Notes: a model not told the origin generated them from the sequence alone. Shown: positions 49,286-61,608, counted from the stretch's first letter. The stretch is 64,000 bases of DNA from Osedax fenrisi (GCA_964019155.1 OZ025241.1:56019863-56083862); one strand, 5' to 3'. A program made the numbers and translations.

Positions 49286-52267
49286 ATTTTATTAATTTTA
49301 AAAATAATATTTTCTACGATTTTAAAAATAATCCATATTTTAGAGATTTGAGTTTAAATAATACAAGAGAATTCCCAGCGAAAAGTATTAGTGAGAATAA
49401 TACCAATAATGAAAAAGACAAATTTGGTGAAGTCGTTATTGAAGATAAATATCAGCCGAATGTTACTGAAATTAAGTGTCAAATTATAACTAATAAAAAA
49501 AATAATTATGTTAGAAAATTAAATTTTCAAAAACAGTGGTATAATGAATTTACATGGTTACATTATAAACCCAATTTGGGTTCTGTATTTTGCTACATTT
49601 GCTATACAGCAGATTTAAAGGGGTTAAATAGATGTAGTAAAGAAAAAGCGTTTTATTCAAATGGTTTTAACAATTGGAAAAAAGCAAAAGAAAAGTTTTC
49701 TGAGCATCAAAAATCAACAGTACATATTAATAATGCAGAATCAGTAATAAATATATCAACAAAATTTACAATAGATAAACATTTATCAACACAATATAAA
49801 TCTGACCAACTAAATGCAAGGCATGTGCTTAAATCAAGTATACTTGCATTAAAATATATATCTGGACAAGGAATTGCTTTAAGAGGACACGAAAAGGATG
49901 ATGGAAATTATTTAAAATTATTATGCTTATTATCAAAAATAGATAATTCACTTGTATCATCTTTCAATGAAAATAAACATAATTATACAAGCCCACTAAT
50001 ACAAAATGAAATATTAGGGATAATGGCAGATAAAATTATAAAGAAAATTTGTCATAAAATAAATAATGAGTCAATCCAATTTGGTATTATCGTGGATGGT
50101 TAGTTAACATTATATATGTAGCTATATATATATATGCACTAATGATATAATATATTTCATAGGAACCCAAGATATTACATTAATAGAGCAAGAGTCAATT
50201 TGCATTCGATATGTTACAAACACATTTGAAGTCAAGGAAGATTTCATTGGTCTCTATGCTAATGATAAATCAACAGGTGAAAATATTGCAAAAATAGTAA
50301 AAGATGCTCTGTTGCGTTTAAATTTACCTATTGCTAACTTAAGATCACAAACATATGACGGAGCTGGTAACATGTCTGGAATACATAAGGGTTTGAACTA
50401 ATATATATATATTATCACATTAAATAAAATTTAATAATATTATAATATACTTATAGGTTGTCAAGCAGAAATTAAAAAAGAACAACCATTGGCTCTTTAT
50501 ATTCATTGTGGAGCACATGTTTCACATCTAATTGCATCGAAGGCATTTGTAGATTCCACTAATATTCGAAATTCACTAAATACCGTTCAAGATTTAGGAA
50601 CAGTATATAATAAATCTGGATATTTTAAGCAACAATTTAAGGAATCCTCGTATAGTATCAAACCATTATGTCCTACTCGTTTCTTAACTCGTGCCCCTGC
50701 AGTGTTGACAATTTTAAATAATTATACTGATATAATTACTAATCTTTCAACTTATGCCAATGATGGAAGTACTATTTCTGCAAAAACAGGTGGAATTTTA
50801 GCAAATATGAAGAGTCCCTTATTCATTTTAGGTTAATATATAATTTAAATATTTCTTATATAATTTATAATAGCTATATTTTAATATAGGAATATGTACA
50901 GTATATCCTTTCGTTGATATTATGGAAAAATTTAATAAGCAATTACAAAGAAAATCAATTACAGTTGTAGAAATGTTGTCTAGTGCAAAGTGTGTTGTTG
51001 GCCACTTAAAATCTCAAAGGTATGGAATAATGATTTATATATTTAATAATGATTTATAAATTATGTAATGGTTTAATTGATATTGATAAAACATCAATTA
51101 TCCATATTAATAATAATAACATTACTCGTGGCCATTCAAAACGTTTATCTATTGATAAATCTAGATTATACATTAATAAAAACCTTCTCAAGAATAGAAT
51201 CGCTCGTACGTGGAATAACCTTGATCAAAATGTCGTCAATGCTAAAACATTAGCCTAATTTAAATCACAAATAAAATCTATTTTTATTTAGTCTACTAAT
51301 ATTTGTATTATATATACAGTATGCATTTATTATGTAATAATTTGAATAAATTATACTTATATATTATATATACGTATACGTATAACTTATAAGTTTATAT
51401 ACCATTATCTCGGTCCATATAATTCATTTTATTATTCGTTGAATGTATTTAATACATTGATTTATATATTTTTAACCTACGTTTTGTGATCATTTTGCGT
51501 CTAATTTGTTCTGTTTCGTTAGTTATTATTCGCAATAAATTTGAATTGAATTAAATTGAATTGAATTGAATATCTATAGTATATAAAATATTTATAAATT
51601 TTAAATCTTCCATAGGTCAGAAGATTCATTCAAAAGAATTTACGATAGAGCAAACTCAATTATTGATGACAACGATATAGATGAACTACGATTACCAAGA
51701 AAAATGTCAAGGCAATATAATAATAATGGAATATTATCATCTGAGGAATATTATAGAAGAGATTATTATAAAATAATCGATAATGCAATAGAAGCATTTG
51801 ATAAATATTTTAATTCTACCGATATTGCCCTATATAAGAACATGGAACATATTCTGAATGAAAATTCAACAAGCTTATTGGTACTTGAAAGATTTCCTGA
51901 AATAAATATATCTGTTCTAGATGCCGAATTGAAATGCTATAGTAACACGAACCAGCGTAATTTTATTTCTATGAAAGAACATTTTAAAACTATGCCTTCA
52001 CAAATGAGAATGTTATTTCCAAATATTGAGAAACTCATAAGATTATTAATGATATCGCCTGCAAGTTCTTGCGAAGCTGAACGATCATTTAGTGGATTAA
52101 GGCGAATAAAGACATGGCTACGGAGTACAATGGGACAACGCAGACTTAATGCACTAATGGTATGCAATGTACATCAAGATATTCTGGAAGATATGAACAT
52201 AGATGAAATAATTGAAACATTTATAGAAAATTCATTTGAACGGAGAAGCAGAAAATATGGAAAATAA
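49286..52267 (+). CDS. hAT transposase (TTF zinc finger, DUF4371, C-terminal dimerisation), five exons visible
   Basis: Exons: up to 50098 (open from 49286), 50163-50390, 50457-50831, 50890-51019 and 51616-52267 (stop TAA). All introns are GT-AG and phases match at each join. The product binds element ends and cuts and pastes in the nucleus. A TTF-type zinc finger is visible near WLHYKPNLGSVFCYICYTAD, with the His pair in EHQKSTVH. The DUF4371/RNase-H-like core follows: GIIVDGTQDITLIEQES holds the first catalytic Asp region and TYDGAGNMSGIHKGCQA the second. HCGAHVSHL and CPTRFLTRAPAV come next. The hAT dimerisation motif SPASSCEAERSFSGLRRIKT is intact. No frameshift or internal stop was seen. 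The true start is upstream of 49348 (TTG there is not a start), probably in an earlier exon. The third intron is short; the fourth (51020-51615) carries a LINE fragment. Confidence 0.9.
51049..51575 (+). mobile_element. 5'-truncated L2/CR1-like LINE tail inside the transposase intron
   Basis: Encodes ITRGHSKRLSIDKSRLYINK...RIARTWNNLDQNVVNAKTLA, the C-terminal R-G-H-S...R...W-N-x-L...F-K block typical of L2/CR1-type ORF2. It is followed by an AT-rich 3' UTR ending in TTGAA-type short repeats (51540-51575). It sits wholly within the last intron of the hAT transposase, so it leaves the spliced frame intact. Confidence 0.75.
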
Positions 52268-52276
52268 TATTTTATA

Positions 52277-52313
<37 letters not shown>

Positions 52314-52776
52314 AATTATGTTTATTAAAAATCTTTACTTTTTTTAAGCGTATAATCTTTTGTATACAATTATTATTGTCACTACATACGACCGGTATAA
52401 AAAATTTAGATAATATATATTCAATATGATCCAATTAATTTTTATATCCCCCCCTGTGTTAATATGAAAGTTTCGCCCCTGTAATGTAGTACAGTGTTAA
52501 TATTACCACTTTAAACGTCTTCACTGCGATATATCTGTGAAAGTATTAGAGTGAAATATCTACTTAAAACTTAATAAGTTTTTAATCCGTATTTAACCAC
52601 TAGTCCATATATGGGTGTATACATGTCTTACAGATATACCAGGTCTCTACAGATATACCAGGGCTTAAGTTATTTAATATTCATGTTTATAATTGTTCAC
52701 TTCATTGCGTTACGTTTACGATGGTACATATATGTTACCGAGGTTAGCGGTTAGTATAGCACACAGTGAGAAGTAT

Positions 52777-52918
52777 TGGGGGCGTGTTTACACGGGAGAT
52801 TATATTGTCGCAGACTAGAATATACGACACGCACATTTTCATCGCGTCGTAAAGTAGGCTACGATGAAATGTACGATTATTTCTCGTCGTTATATTGACC
52901 GTGTGTAAACATACCCAT
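52777..52918. mobile_element. Short hairpin MITE, about 140 bp
   Basis: GGGCGTGTTTACACGG at the left and CCGTGTGTAAACATACCC at the right are inverted. Inside, TTTTCATCGCGTCGTA faces TACGATGAAA. It is GC-richer than its flanks. Confidence 0.7.
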
Positions 52919-53562
52919 ATATAATATTTACCATCAAAGTATATACTGTTATATACATTGTTATAAGTATACTTATAGGAATTATAACACATACATATAT
53001 ATATATATATATATAATAATTACCATAAAAGTATATAATGTTATATACATGGTTATAACTAGGTATGCATATATTAACCTATATATGAATTATTATAATA
53101 CTTATATATGTTAATGATTATATTTAAAATAATATCACTATTATTATATTATGAATATACATATTTTTTAAGCTAGAAATATTGAATTAGAAATTGAACT
53201 TACGTCATGTCGATTAATTATTCTAAAAATACAAGCAACTAATACTCTACTCTCTGTATATATGATGTATATAAAATATAATATTCGATACAAATTCCTA
53301 CAATACGCCCATGGGCGTGTTTATAATTATATTTGAACATAATCGAGATGCAGCAGAAGGATTTTAAAATAAATAAACATCAGTTTTCTTGTGTTGTAAA
53401 ATTATTGTAAACAGTATTTGTATATAATATATTTATATATTATATACAAATACTAATACTAATACTAATACTAATATATATATATATATATATATTATAA
53501 TACAACTAGGAGATTATAATTATAATACGATTATAGAGATTCGTTATAGGATATATGCCTAT

Positions 53563-53815
53563 ATATATAGGGGAATTATGTCTAATACGGGCCACTTTTT
53601 ATGATATCAAATAACTTTTTTATTTATGATGAGAAATTAATGAATTTTTATCACGATTTAGATATTATAAACGTCAATAACATTACAATTTCAATTTTTG
53701 TAAAAATGTTATGTATCGTCGAAAATGTACCTGGCCTGTATTGCAAACAATGTTTGTAATACGGGCCAGGTGGTTTTAATACGGGCCGGGTAAAACATCC
53801 AATAGATGGCGAAAC
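53563..53815. mobile_element. Possible MITE end with ATACGGGCCA motifs
   Basis: TAGGGGAATTATGTCTAATACGGGCCA-like start, then TGTAATACGGGCCAGG and TTTTAATACGGGCCGGG with an inverted CCTGGCCTGTATTGCA. The layout mirrors MITE families A and B, but no opposite terminus was found. Confidence 0.5.
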
Positions 53816-54239
53816 TAGTTATCATATTTCATCCAATCAAATGAATTGTTAAATTGATGATACAATTTTCACGCTATCAGCATACTTATCACGCATACTT
53901 TAATTTATTTCAGTGATTTAAACTAATTTACACTATAGTGAATTTAGATTGTCATTCTACATAGCAATATACAATGTAGTATATGTTATACAGTTCTTAT
54001 GTTTTTCCTGAAGCCGTCATGTTCATCTACAAGTACATATTTCCGCCTGTGTTGTTAGTCTGTTCAGTATAATTCTAAGTAATATATTGTGGGGTGGCTT
54101 ACCAGACTGTGTGTTTTATAGTTGAAATATATATATATATTAGAAAATAAATCTAAATATATCTTTAGATTGATTTTTTTTTGGTATTAGTATTAGTAGC
54201 CTACTAGCTATGTAGCCGTACTTTAGTTTTCCATATTTG

Positions 54240-54900
54240 TTAACACAATTCTATGAAGAATTTGGTCAGTATGTGTCCACCCAATATAATTAATTCACCA
54301 GGATTATTATCAATACCAGGTGATTTCCCACTCTTTAGGCTTTTTATCGCTAATTCAACTCAGAGTTTAGAATAGGTAGTCCTTCATAGTTATCAACCTT
54401 TACTAAATCATCAAGTATTCCTAAGTCAGGTTCAATAGGGTTATTGTAGGTATATACCTATAGGTCTTTGCAGTAGGTGTATATCCTATTAAGTCAATCT
54501 GCATAGTCGTGATAAATCATCAGCGAGCGGTGTACCATCATTATCTTCGATTATTGAAGTTGTTTTAGATTTAGTATGAGTTATAACTTTATTGTATTAT
54601 AAGCTCTTTTACAATGAACTCCCTTTTAAGGTCACTGTCGATTTTTCTGCATTGTGATTTAAGCCATTCTTCTTTTGTCAATGTCATATTAATTCTATAG
54701 AAAGTTATAACTTTTGTGTGTTTAACCCTTTATCTTTCTGCTTCTATATATTTTAGTAGTTATTGTTCTTCAAGCTTCTTATTATATTACATAGGTAATT
54801 ACATATGTAATACCTATAGGTCGAGAATTTCATCCATGAATTATTGTTGTTTCTTGACTCATAATTCGATTGTTGCTTCGTTTCTTGAGATGCTGTTATA
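54240..54900 (-). pseudogene. AT-rich LINE, linker and pre-RT part, minus strand
   Basis: Reverse-strand AIKSLKSGKSPGIDNN (about 54300-54350) preceded by EPDLGILDDLVKVDNYEGLP is the linker before RT in endonuclease LINEs. The endonuclease piece at 56284-56510 is probably the same copy, interrupted by two GC-rich LINE tails. Confidence 0.7.
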
Positions 54901-55127
54901 ATTATATTAGCAATTTGAGTATTGTTATCATTAGTAGTATTTCTATAAATATTTAATTGTTAGAGTTATTCTTGTAGTTCTTGTTTATACTTGTTTCTAA
55001 CTGGTTAATTTTTTTAATTTATCCAAATTAAATCTGCATATATCACTGCGATTGGTTTTCAGTGATATAAGTTTTAATTTGAAGTTTCAGAGTACAAAGA
55101 CATGATCTTAATTAATCACAGCGCCTG

Positions 55128-55815
55128 AAACGTTGTCGTTGTTGTTGTTGTTGTTGTTGGCGGCAGGCGTTCACATGGACCAAAGCGCATGTGCGAACGC
55201 TAGGACAGCCTTGGGTGAAGTTACCAAGACTGACAGTTGGGGTGCCGCCCCCCAAACACACGAGTACGTTTTGCGGCCGTCGCCGGGCATTCTTGTAGCC
55301 AGTGCTCAAGAGTTTCTGCTTCCGCTTCACAATGTGGACAGATTGACGAGAAGTTAGACTCTATGATGTTCCTGTACGCAGCGAGTTTCCGGCAGTGCCC
55401 ACTTCTCAGTTGTGCCATTAGTACCGCGTCACAACGCGATAGAGGTTCTTGGTCGCGGGGACCATCAAAGACTGCTTTAGTTCTTTCGTGGGTCGTCTGA
55501 GGGTCCACTACTTCCCACCCTATCAGTGCTTTTGCCGACTTATATGTGATAGCCTGCTGGTGATCTTGCGAGGAGGTATCATTTGTGGCTGCTGCTCCGG
55601 CCGCTGTGTCCGCCCACTCGTTGCCTATCAGTCCGCAGTGGCCTGGAATCCATTATAGGATAATTTGCCTGAACGCCTGGTCTAGGTTTCTGCGGACCAT
55701 CGCGAGACTTCTTCCGTCACTCTTGCCAGAACCGCAGAGCGCCGTCAGCGACGCTTGGCTGTTCGAGCATATGACCGTAAGGCCTCCTTCACCTTGGTCC
55801 TCTAACCATTCATTG
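55128..55815 (-). pseudogene. GC-rich LINE 3' end with RNase H and zinc knuckle (copy A)
   Basis: Reading down: VICSNSQASLTALCGSGKSD, WIPGHCGLIGNEWADTAAGA (RNase HI), DGPRDQEPLSRCDAVLMAQL, then the knuckle CPHCEAEAETLEHWLQECP. The tail is (CAA)n at 55132-55160. One in-frame stop lies just before the W-I-P-G-H block. Its base composition (GC-rich, CpG-containing) is unlike the AT-rich LINEs on both sides. Confidence 0.88.
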
Positions 55816-55817
55816 GC

Positions 55818-56165
55818 TAAGTTGTTGTTGTTGTTGTTGGCGACAGGATGGCGTCACATGGACCAACGTTCATGTGCGAACGCCAGAACAGCCCTTGGGT
55901 TTGAAACCAAGACTGATAGATGGGGTGCCCCCCCCCCAAACACACGTATACGTTTTACGGCCGTAGCCGGGCACTCCTGAATACAGTGCTCGAGTGTTTC
56001 AGGATCCGCTTCGCAACAAGGGCAGGTTGGCGAGGAGTTTGCGTCCACGACGCTTTTGTAGCCTTCAAGTTTGCGGCAGTTACCGCTGCGGAGCTGCGCA
56101 ATTAGAACAGCATCGGGTCTAGAAAGAGGGTCAGAGTTGCGGGGTCCGTCGAAGACAGCTTTTGT
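55818..56165 (-). pseudogene. GC-rich LINE 3' end (copy B), head-to-tail with copy A
   Basis: Reverse-strand NSSPTCPCCEADPETLEHCI with QECPATAVKRIRVFGGG is the same zinc-knuckle tail as copy A. It has its own (CAA)n tail at 55818-55840, immediately followed by the 5'-truncated start of copy A. It is truncated at its 5' end near 56165. Confidence 0.85.
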
Positions 56166-56283
56166 TAGTTGCTTACTACGTTGCCGTAGTAAGCTTTAGC
56201 TTTAATAATATTTGATTTAAACCGTTGCGGTCTCAGAATGAAATCACTTTGGTTATGGTTTAAACTATTCGGTATATTCTATG

Positions 56284-56510
56284 TTAATATACGCGATTTA
56301 TTTTTCGCGATTTATTTTGATGATATGTATTTGACAGAAGTATAGGTATATACCTACTACTGTTTGTTGCGAATTCTAAAATTCTATTTCCTCGTTTAGT
56401 AATATCTTCTGTTGAAAATAGACCAATCGCGTATCCCCAGTTGTGTTTACAATTTCCAAATATGGTATTCAAATCACCTTGGACGATGAGAAAAACTTGT
56501 TTGGGTATTA
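56284..56510 (-). pseudogene. AT-rich LINE endonuclease fragment, minus strand
   Basis: Reverse-strand FLIVQGDLNTIFGNCKHNWG followed by GNRILEFA corresponds to the G-D-F-N-A...G...N-G-x-x-L-L-x-F-A endonuclease motifs. The catalytic-region Asn in G-D-L-N is kept. Probably the upstream part of the copy at 54240-54900. Confidence 0.7.
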
Positions 56511-57242
56511 TTTCGAAGCCATCTTCAATTGTTTCGTAGAATTATTATATAACCATATATAATCATATATGATTATACTATGACTAGGATATAGTCTCCT
56601 ATTTGATCATATATGATCGTAATGTTCTTAGGGAAGCATGACAAACGTATTAGTATTATTCTGTTTGAAATGTTTTATAATTTAGAATTAAATTTAATAA
56701 TTTAATATTGTTATATATATAGAAAATATATATCGAGAAAAGGATCTGATAAAATAATTATTTGACTCGCGATCCTTTTATTTATATAATATTTATATAA
56801 TTTATAATATTTATTTATAAGAATACCTAACTTCGCTAATGCATCCATAGGTAACATGTTTTGATTATTAAATCATAATAATATTATCCTATATTCATAT
56901 TAAAAAGTAGTAGGATATCCTAGTGAATAATCAAATATTTGTATATTTAAAAAAATATAGTTTATAAACGTAGGTATACCTACATATCATGTACACATAT
57001 TGTTGCACTTTTATAGAGTAATTATTGTTTTTAATAAAGTTACTATCGTAATATGTATATGTACCTAGGTACCTACGTAGCTACGTCGACCGATATGAGT
57101 CATATAATAATAAAATGAACTATGATTATTACGTCATATGTATCAATTACTATTGTGGTCTAGAGTATTAATCCTACTATGCATAGTTCTACTATGCTTA
57201 CCTATTGAGATATTCAGATGTCACGACTCTCACTACAACTAG

Positions 57243-57690
57243 GGGAAAGTATCATGATACGGACACTGTCCGTATGACAGTATAGAAATACGGACCCTCT
57301 CGGTATCTCATAAACCATAAATCCTTAAAAAAGTGAATGTGTAAAATATTCATAATTATATAAATTGTCTACATCATTTTTTTATTTTTTTATTATTTAA
57401 AATAATTCTGATATATGCAATAAACTGATTTTTATTAATATATTTTTTAATTTTTGAAAACAAAATTCAACTTAACTTAACCTTCTCAAGTATTATAAGT
57501 ATTATAAGTATTATAAGTATTAATATAAAATTTAACAATATATTATTAATAACTAAAGCATTCTAAATATTATACCTATGTATAATTGCTATATTTTTTA
57601 TAAAATATTAAGTAAGTTATAATCATATATCTAGAGGTCATATAAATCTATCGGACACTCTTGATTTATCAATACGGACACTGTCAGTAG
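57243..57690 (+). mobile_element. Family A MITE, left half only (A4)
   Basis: Starts TAGGGGAAAGTATCATGATA and follows A2 as far as the CTTGATTTATCAATACGGAC block. It then stops at a palindromic patch TACGGCGTAGGTCCTACGCCGTA (57693-57718). The right half was not found. Confidence 0.75.
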
Positions 57691-59500
57691 GATCTACGGC
57701 GTAGGTCCTACGCCGTAGGTCCTACGTAGGTATTATAATGCTATTTTTTATATTGGTGTTATTATAATACTATTGGTATTATTAGAAAGATTATTAAATT
57801 ATATAAAAAATTGGGATTATGTGTTCAATAATTATATTTAAATCCAAAATAAATATAATTTATATTTTTAGAAAGCTCTTTTAAATTCTATAAGATAAGT
57901 TGTTTTTTAGTTTATACTAATTTACAAAGTTAAAAAAGTTATAGTCCAAAATAATATTTTTAATAATTTTTAAAAAAAGGCTCACATTTTTGTTTATACA
58001 TTTTTTTTTCGTTATTTAACATCTGTCAGATATGGTATTTTATTACTAGAAAAGATAATATCAATTTTAGTTTTTTTCACATTCGTGTTTTTGAGAATGT
58101 CGAATATTACTTTTTGTTATCAAAATATATAGTAAAATGACAATAATTATGTAATAAATTGGAATTTAAACTTTTCTAATCTACCCTTATAAATAGTATC
58201 AAAAAAATATTATGTCTTTCGACATTCATTTTAAAGTATTTTAGAGCAAAATTCTATAAATAGTATACATTTCAAGTAACATCTTAAAATAATGTTATTA
58301 ACAATATTTTATATAAGCTATCATTGAAGACATTACCTATTATCTAGGGTGTTAACATTTCGTGTTACAAAAAAAATTGAAGTCGATCAACATTAATAAA
58401 AAATGTAACATATAGTAGGTAATTAGGTAAGTAGGATACCTATATGATTATACCAAAGTATATAATTAGTCATTATAATCATATTTTGATAATTTATTCA
58501 ACAAATTAGTTATTTTATTTGATATATATATCAAATATATATAATATATTTATATATATAAAACTTTTATAATATATTTGAGTAGGAAATCTCCATATCC
58601 ATACACCTACAATGTAGGTCCTACATCTCCATATATTTGAATTTAACTAAATTATTTGTATGATATAAATAATATTAGTCAGTTGTTAAGTATTAAGACA
58701 GATTATTCCTATATAATTTAATTGATTTTTATATATCATTATAATACCTTTTGGCATACTTTATCAAAAAAAATATGTATACATATGCATACCCGAGGTA
58801 TACAATACATATATTACCTAATACTAATATTAATAAATTGGTCTTTATGGACCATTGTTTAAACCCTTATTTATATGCGCAATAAAGTTAGATTTTTATA
58901 AATAAATAAATAAAATAATTGAGTTTTTAATTTATATTATAATTAAAAATAATATAAAACCATTTAAATGTTATTTACCTCTATTTGTTATTAATTAAAT
59001 GAGTTGATAATAAATAAGGATTATTAAATATTTATAAAGGTATGTATATATATATTTGTAAATAATTGTTTATTATATTCATGATTATAATGGTAACCCA
59101 TAAATTGTTTATAGATACAACTTCAAGTTAACAAGTTTAACTTGTATATAACAAATTCGTTATAACAATTTGTAACTACATGTTTAATAATTTATTTACT
59201 AAATTAATAACTAAGATACTAGCAATTGTATAGTTGATATTATTGCCGATTTTATATTTCATTATTTACTATATAATAGTAACTATTATAGTGTAAAACA
59301 CTAATAATATTAAGTTATTTACATTTAATTTTAAATTAAGAGTTAATTAACTCATTTACTAAATGTAATTATATGCTTAATTTAATCAATAACTAGATGT
59401 ATGGCTTTAGCATATTTTGAAATGTTACTGTTAATTTATAATTATTAAATGTGTATTCGTGTACTAAATAATGTAGTATTTATTTAATCATTACTCAAAA
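57691..59500. other. AT-rich DNA without recognised gene
   Basis: Starts with a palindrome around TACGGCGTAGGTCCTACGCC. A related CTACAATGTAGGTCCTACAT lies at about 58608, possibly the other end of a small element. Otherwise featureless. Confidence 0.4.
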
Positions 59501-59508
59501 AAAAATTA

Positions 59509-59639
59509 GGATCAACAGAACATTACGATCAACGGACAAATTAGACAACATCGATGTCCGTTTATTTGTTCGTCTCTATGAATAAACGGACATCGATGTT
59601 CGTCTAATTTGTCCGTTGATCGTAATGTTCTGTTGATCC
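59509..59639. mobile_element. 131-bp near-perfect hairpin MITE with 8-bp TSD
   Basis: The left arm starts GGATCAACAGAACATTACGA and the right arm is its reverse complement over about 58 bp with one indel. The short loop is near GTTCGTCTC. AAAAATTA flanks both sides (59501-59508 and 59640-59647). Its arm motif AACATTACGATCAACGGACA is the core of the 53-bp satellite at 37.4-38.3 kb. Confidence 0.88.
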
Positions 59640-59929
59640 AAAAATTATTTGTATAATACATTTATTAATTTATATCATAATTGTTACGGTAAATGTGCGA
59701 TTAGACCGCTCAATGCAAACAAACAAAAATTATCAAAATGATTATATGATTTATTATCAAATATTTATTCATTAAATTATTGAATATACATTTTATTAGA
59801 GATATTTGATTGACATATTGTTACACTAAATTAGTGACTAATGTAAACATACGTTCAATGATCGTACTCCCTTTATTAAAAGTGAAATATTCAGTATTAT
59901 CACAAAATATACAGTATTATACTGAGTAT

Positions 59930-60060
59930 ATAATATATACTATATTATATAGTCTATATATTATATATACAGTAATACTGTAACAGTATTTGCTATGTAT
60001 TGCATTTAACTATATATATAATATATAGACTATATAATATAGTATATATTATATATTTAA
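59930..60060. repeat. TA-rich long palindrome
   Basis: TATATAATATATACTATATT then ATATAGTCTATATAT is mirrored after about 50 bases by ATATATAGACTATATAATAT then AGTATATATT. It can form a cruciform. Confidence 0.75.
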
Positions 60061-60172
60061 TATATATAATTTCTTATTTAATTACTAATTTTATGATAAA
60101 CTCAGTTTAAACTGATATTTATAATAATTATAATTTTAATTAAGTTAAATTTTAAGAATTTGTATTCATAAT

Positions 60173-61608
60173 GGGTACCAGTAATATCGGTCCAGGTAAA
60201 CTCGGTCCAGGTAACTTCGGTCCACTTTTGAGGTAATTTCGGTCCACTTTTGAAGTAATTATGGTCCACTTTAAAAAAACAATCTACAGGGAGTAATTTC
60301 GACTATTTTTTATAATTAACATAATAAACATATAATCGTTAATTTAATTCTAACAAATTTATTTATATTTTTATTATAAACTAATAATATGAAAATATAT
60401 TCATATATAAATAAAACAACTATGTTATTATACTTTATCCCTATATATAAATATAAATATATATTTATAAGCATTATCAAACAGGTGCATTATTATTAAT
60501 TAACAATGCACGTAGCAATGTATTATAATCCTCATACGTAGATACTCCTATTCATTATATACTCCTATCCATTGGTAAAAGACCAGTGGATATATATAAT
60601 ACAATGACAGACACCTGACCATCTGATTGGAAAGCCATATAATGAGGTGATTGGTCATAACTTAGATTGGTAAAGCTATAAATTGGATAATTATTAGACA
60701 TATTAATCACTTTATAGTCATAGTCAATGTCCGGCAAACTTTAAACGTCAACGTCTGATCGTTGTAGATCATTTGTCTATAATCCCATAAAGTCCTATCT
60801 CGTTTGTGACTTTCTGACACCAATGTACATGTATCATTCAAGTGCATTTATCATTCATACAATTCGAGTGTATGAATATCTAGTTGTTTGAGTAGTGTCT
60901 ATGAGGGTACACGCTTCATAGTCCTCGCCTACCCGTACATCATAACCTATTAAAATGTGTAATACTGCATTACTAATGCATAATCCTGGTTTATAATGTC
61001 TTACTAATAGTTGATTTCCAGTAATCATATCCTATTCTGCATTTGATAACAGGCTCTTAAAGCAAGTGCTGATTTTTAACTTCTGATTTTAAAATATGTT
61101 TCACTGCTGTATATATACGTGGTTATAACCATGTTAATAAAGTTTAATTAATATAAATAAATTTGTTAAAATTAAATTAAAGATTACATTATAGTTAATC
61201 ATAAGTATGCATATATAAAGTATATAACATATACATATCAAGTAGCTACTAGGTAATAGCTACATGTCCTTGCGTGAATCAAGTATAATAAATGATGTAG
61301 GATAATACATATAATACCTCATAATACTATAAAATAACTACATAAAATACCAGTTATATACAAGGATTTATAATTATAGATATTTGACAACAACATATTG
61401 GTAAATATATGTGTTAATAATAGACAATTTATTGTTAGTTTTAAAAAAATGTATCGAAATATATACATGTACATTTTTTTAAAGTGGCCCGAAATTACTT
61501 CTTGTTTTTTTAAAGTGGACCGAAATTACTTCAAAAGTGGACCGAAAATACCTCAAAAGTGGTATGAAGTTACTTGGACCGAGTTTACCTAGACCGATAT
61601 TACTGGTA
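60173..61608. mobile_element. 1.44-kb element with about 105-bp TIRs built of iterated GGTCCACTTTT motifs
   Basis: The left TIR reads TACCAGTAATATCGGTCCAG, then repeated units (G/A)GTAA(T/C)TTCGGTCCACTTTTGA. The right end is its reverse complement (CTTCAAAAGTGGACCGAAA... to CCGATATTACTGGTA). TTCATAAT occurs next to both ends (60165-60172 and 61609-61616), suggesting an 8-bp duplication. The middle is less AT-rich and has broken minus-strand frames (60555-60737 and about 60850-61020) that may be the remains of a gene, with no recognised domain. Confidence 0.88.

Larger units (their letters stand above)
47262..52481 (+). mobile_element. Complete hAT DNA transposon with TIRs and 8-bp TSD
   Basis: The left end CAGGGGCGTAAATAG and right end ...TTTCGCCCCTG are inverted. 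Both are flanked by the same 8-bp TAATGTAG (47254-47261 and 52482-52489), the duplication size of hAT transposons. Further in, GGGGGGGATA near the left end and its complement TATCCCCCCC near the right end extend the terminal similarity. The 5.2-kb element holds a spliced transposase (49286-52267) and about 2 kb of AT-rich leader. A truncated LINE tail sits in the last transposase intron. It lies upstream of dioxygenase exon 1, possibly within that gene's first intron. Confidence 0.93.
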
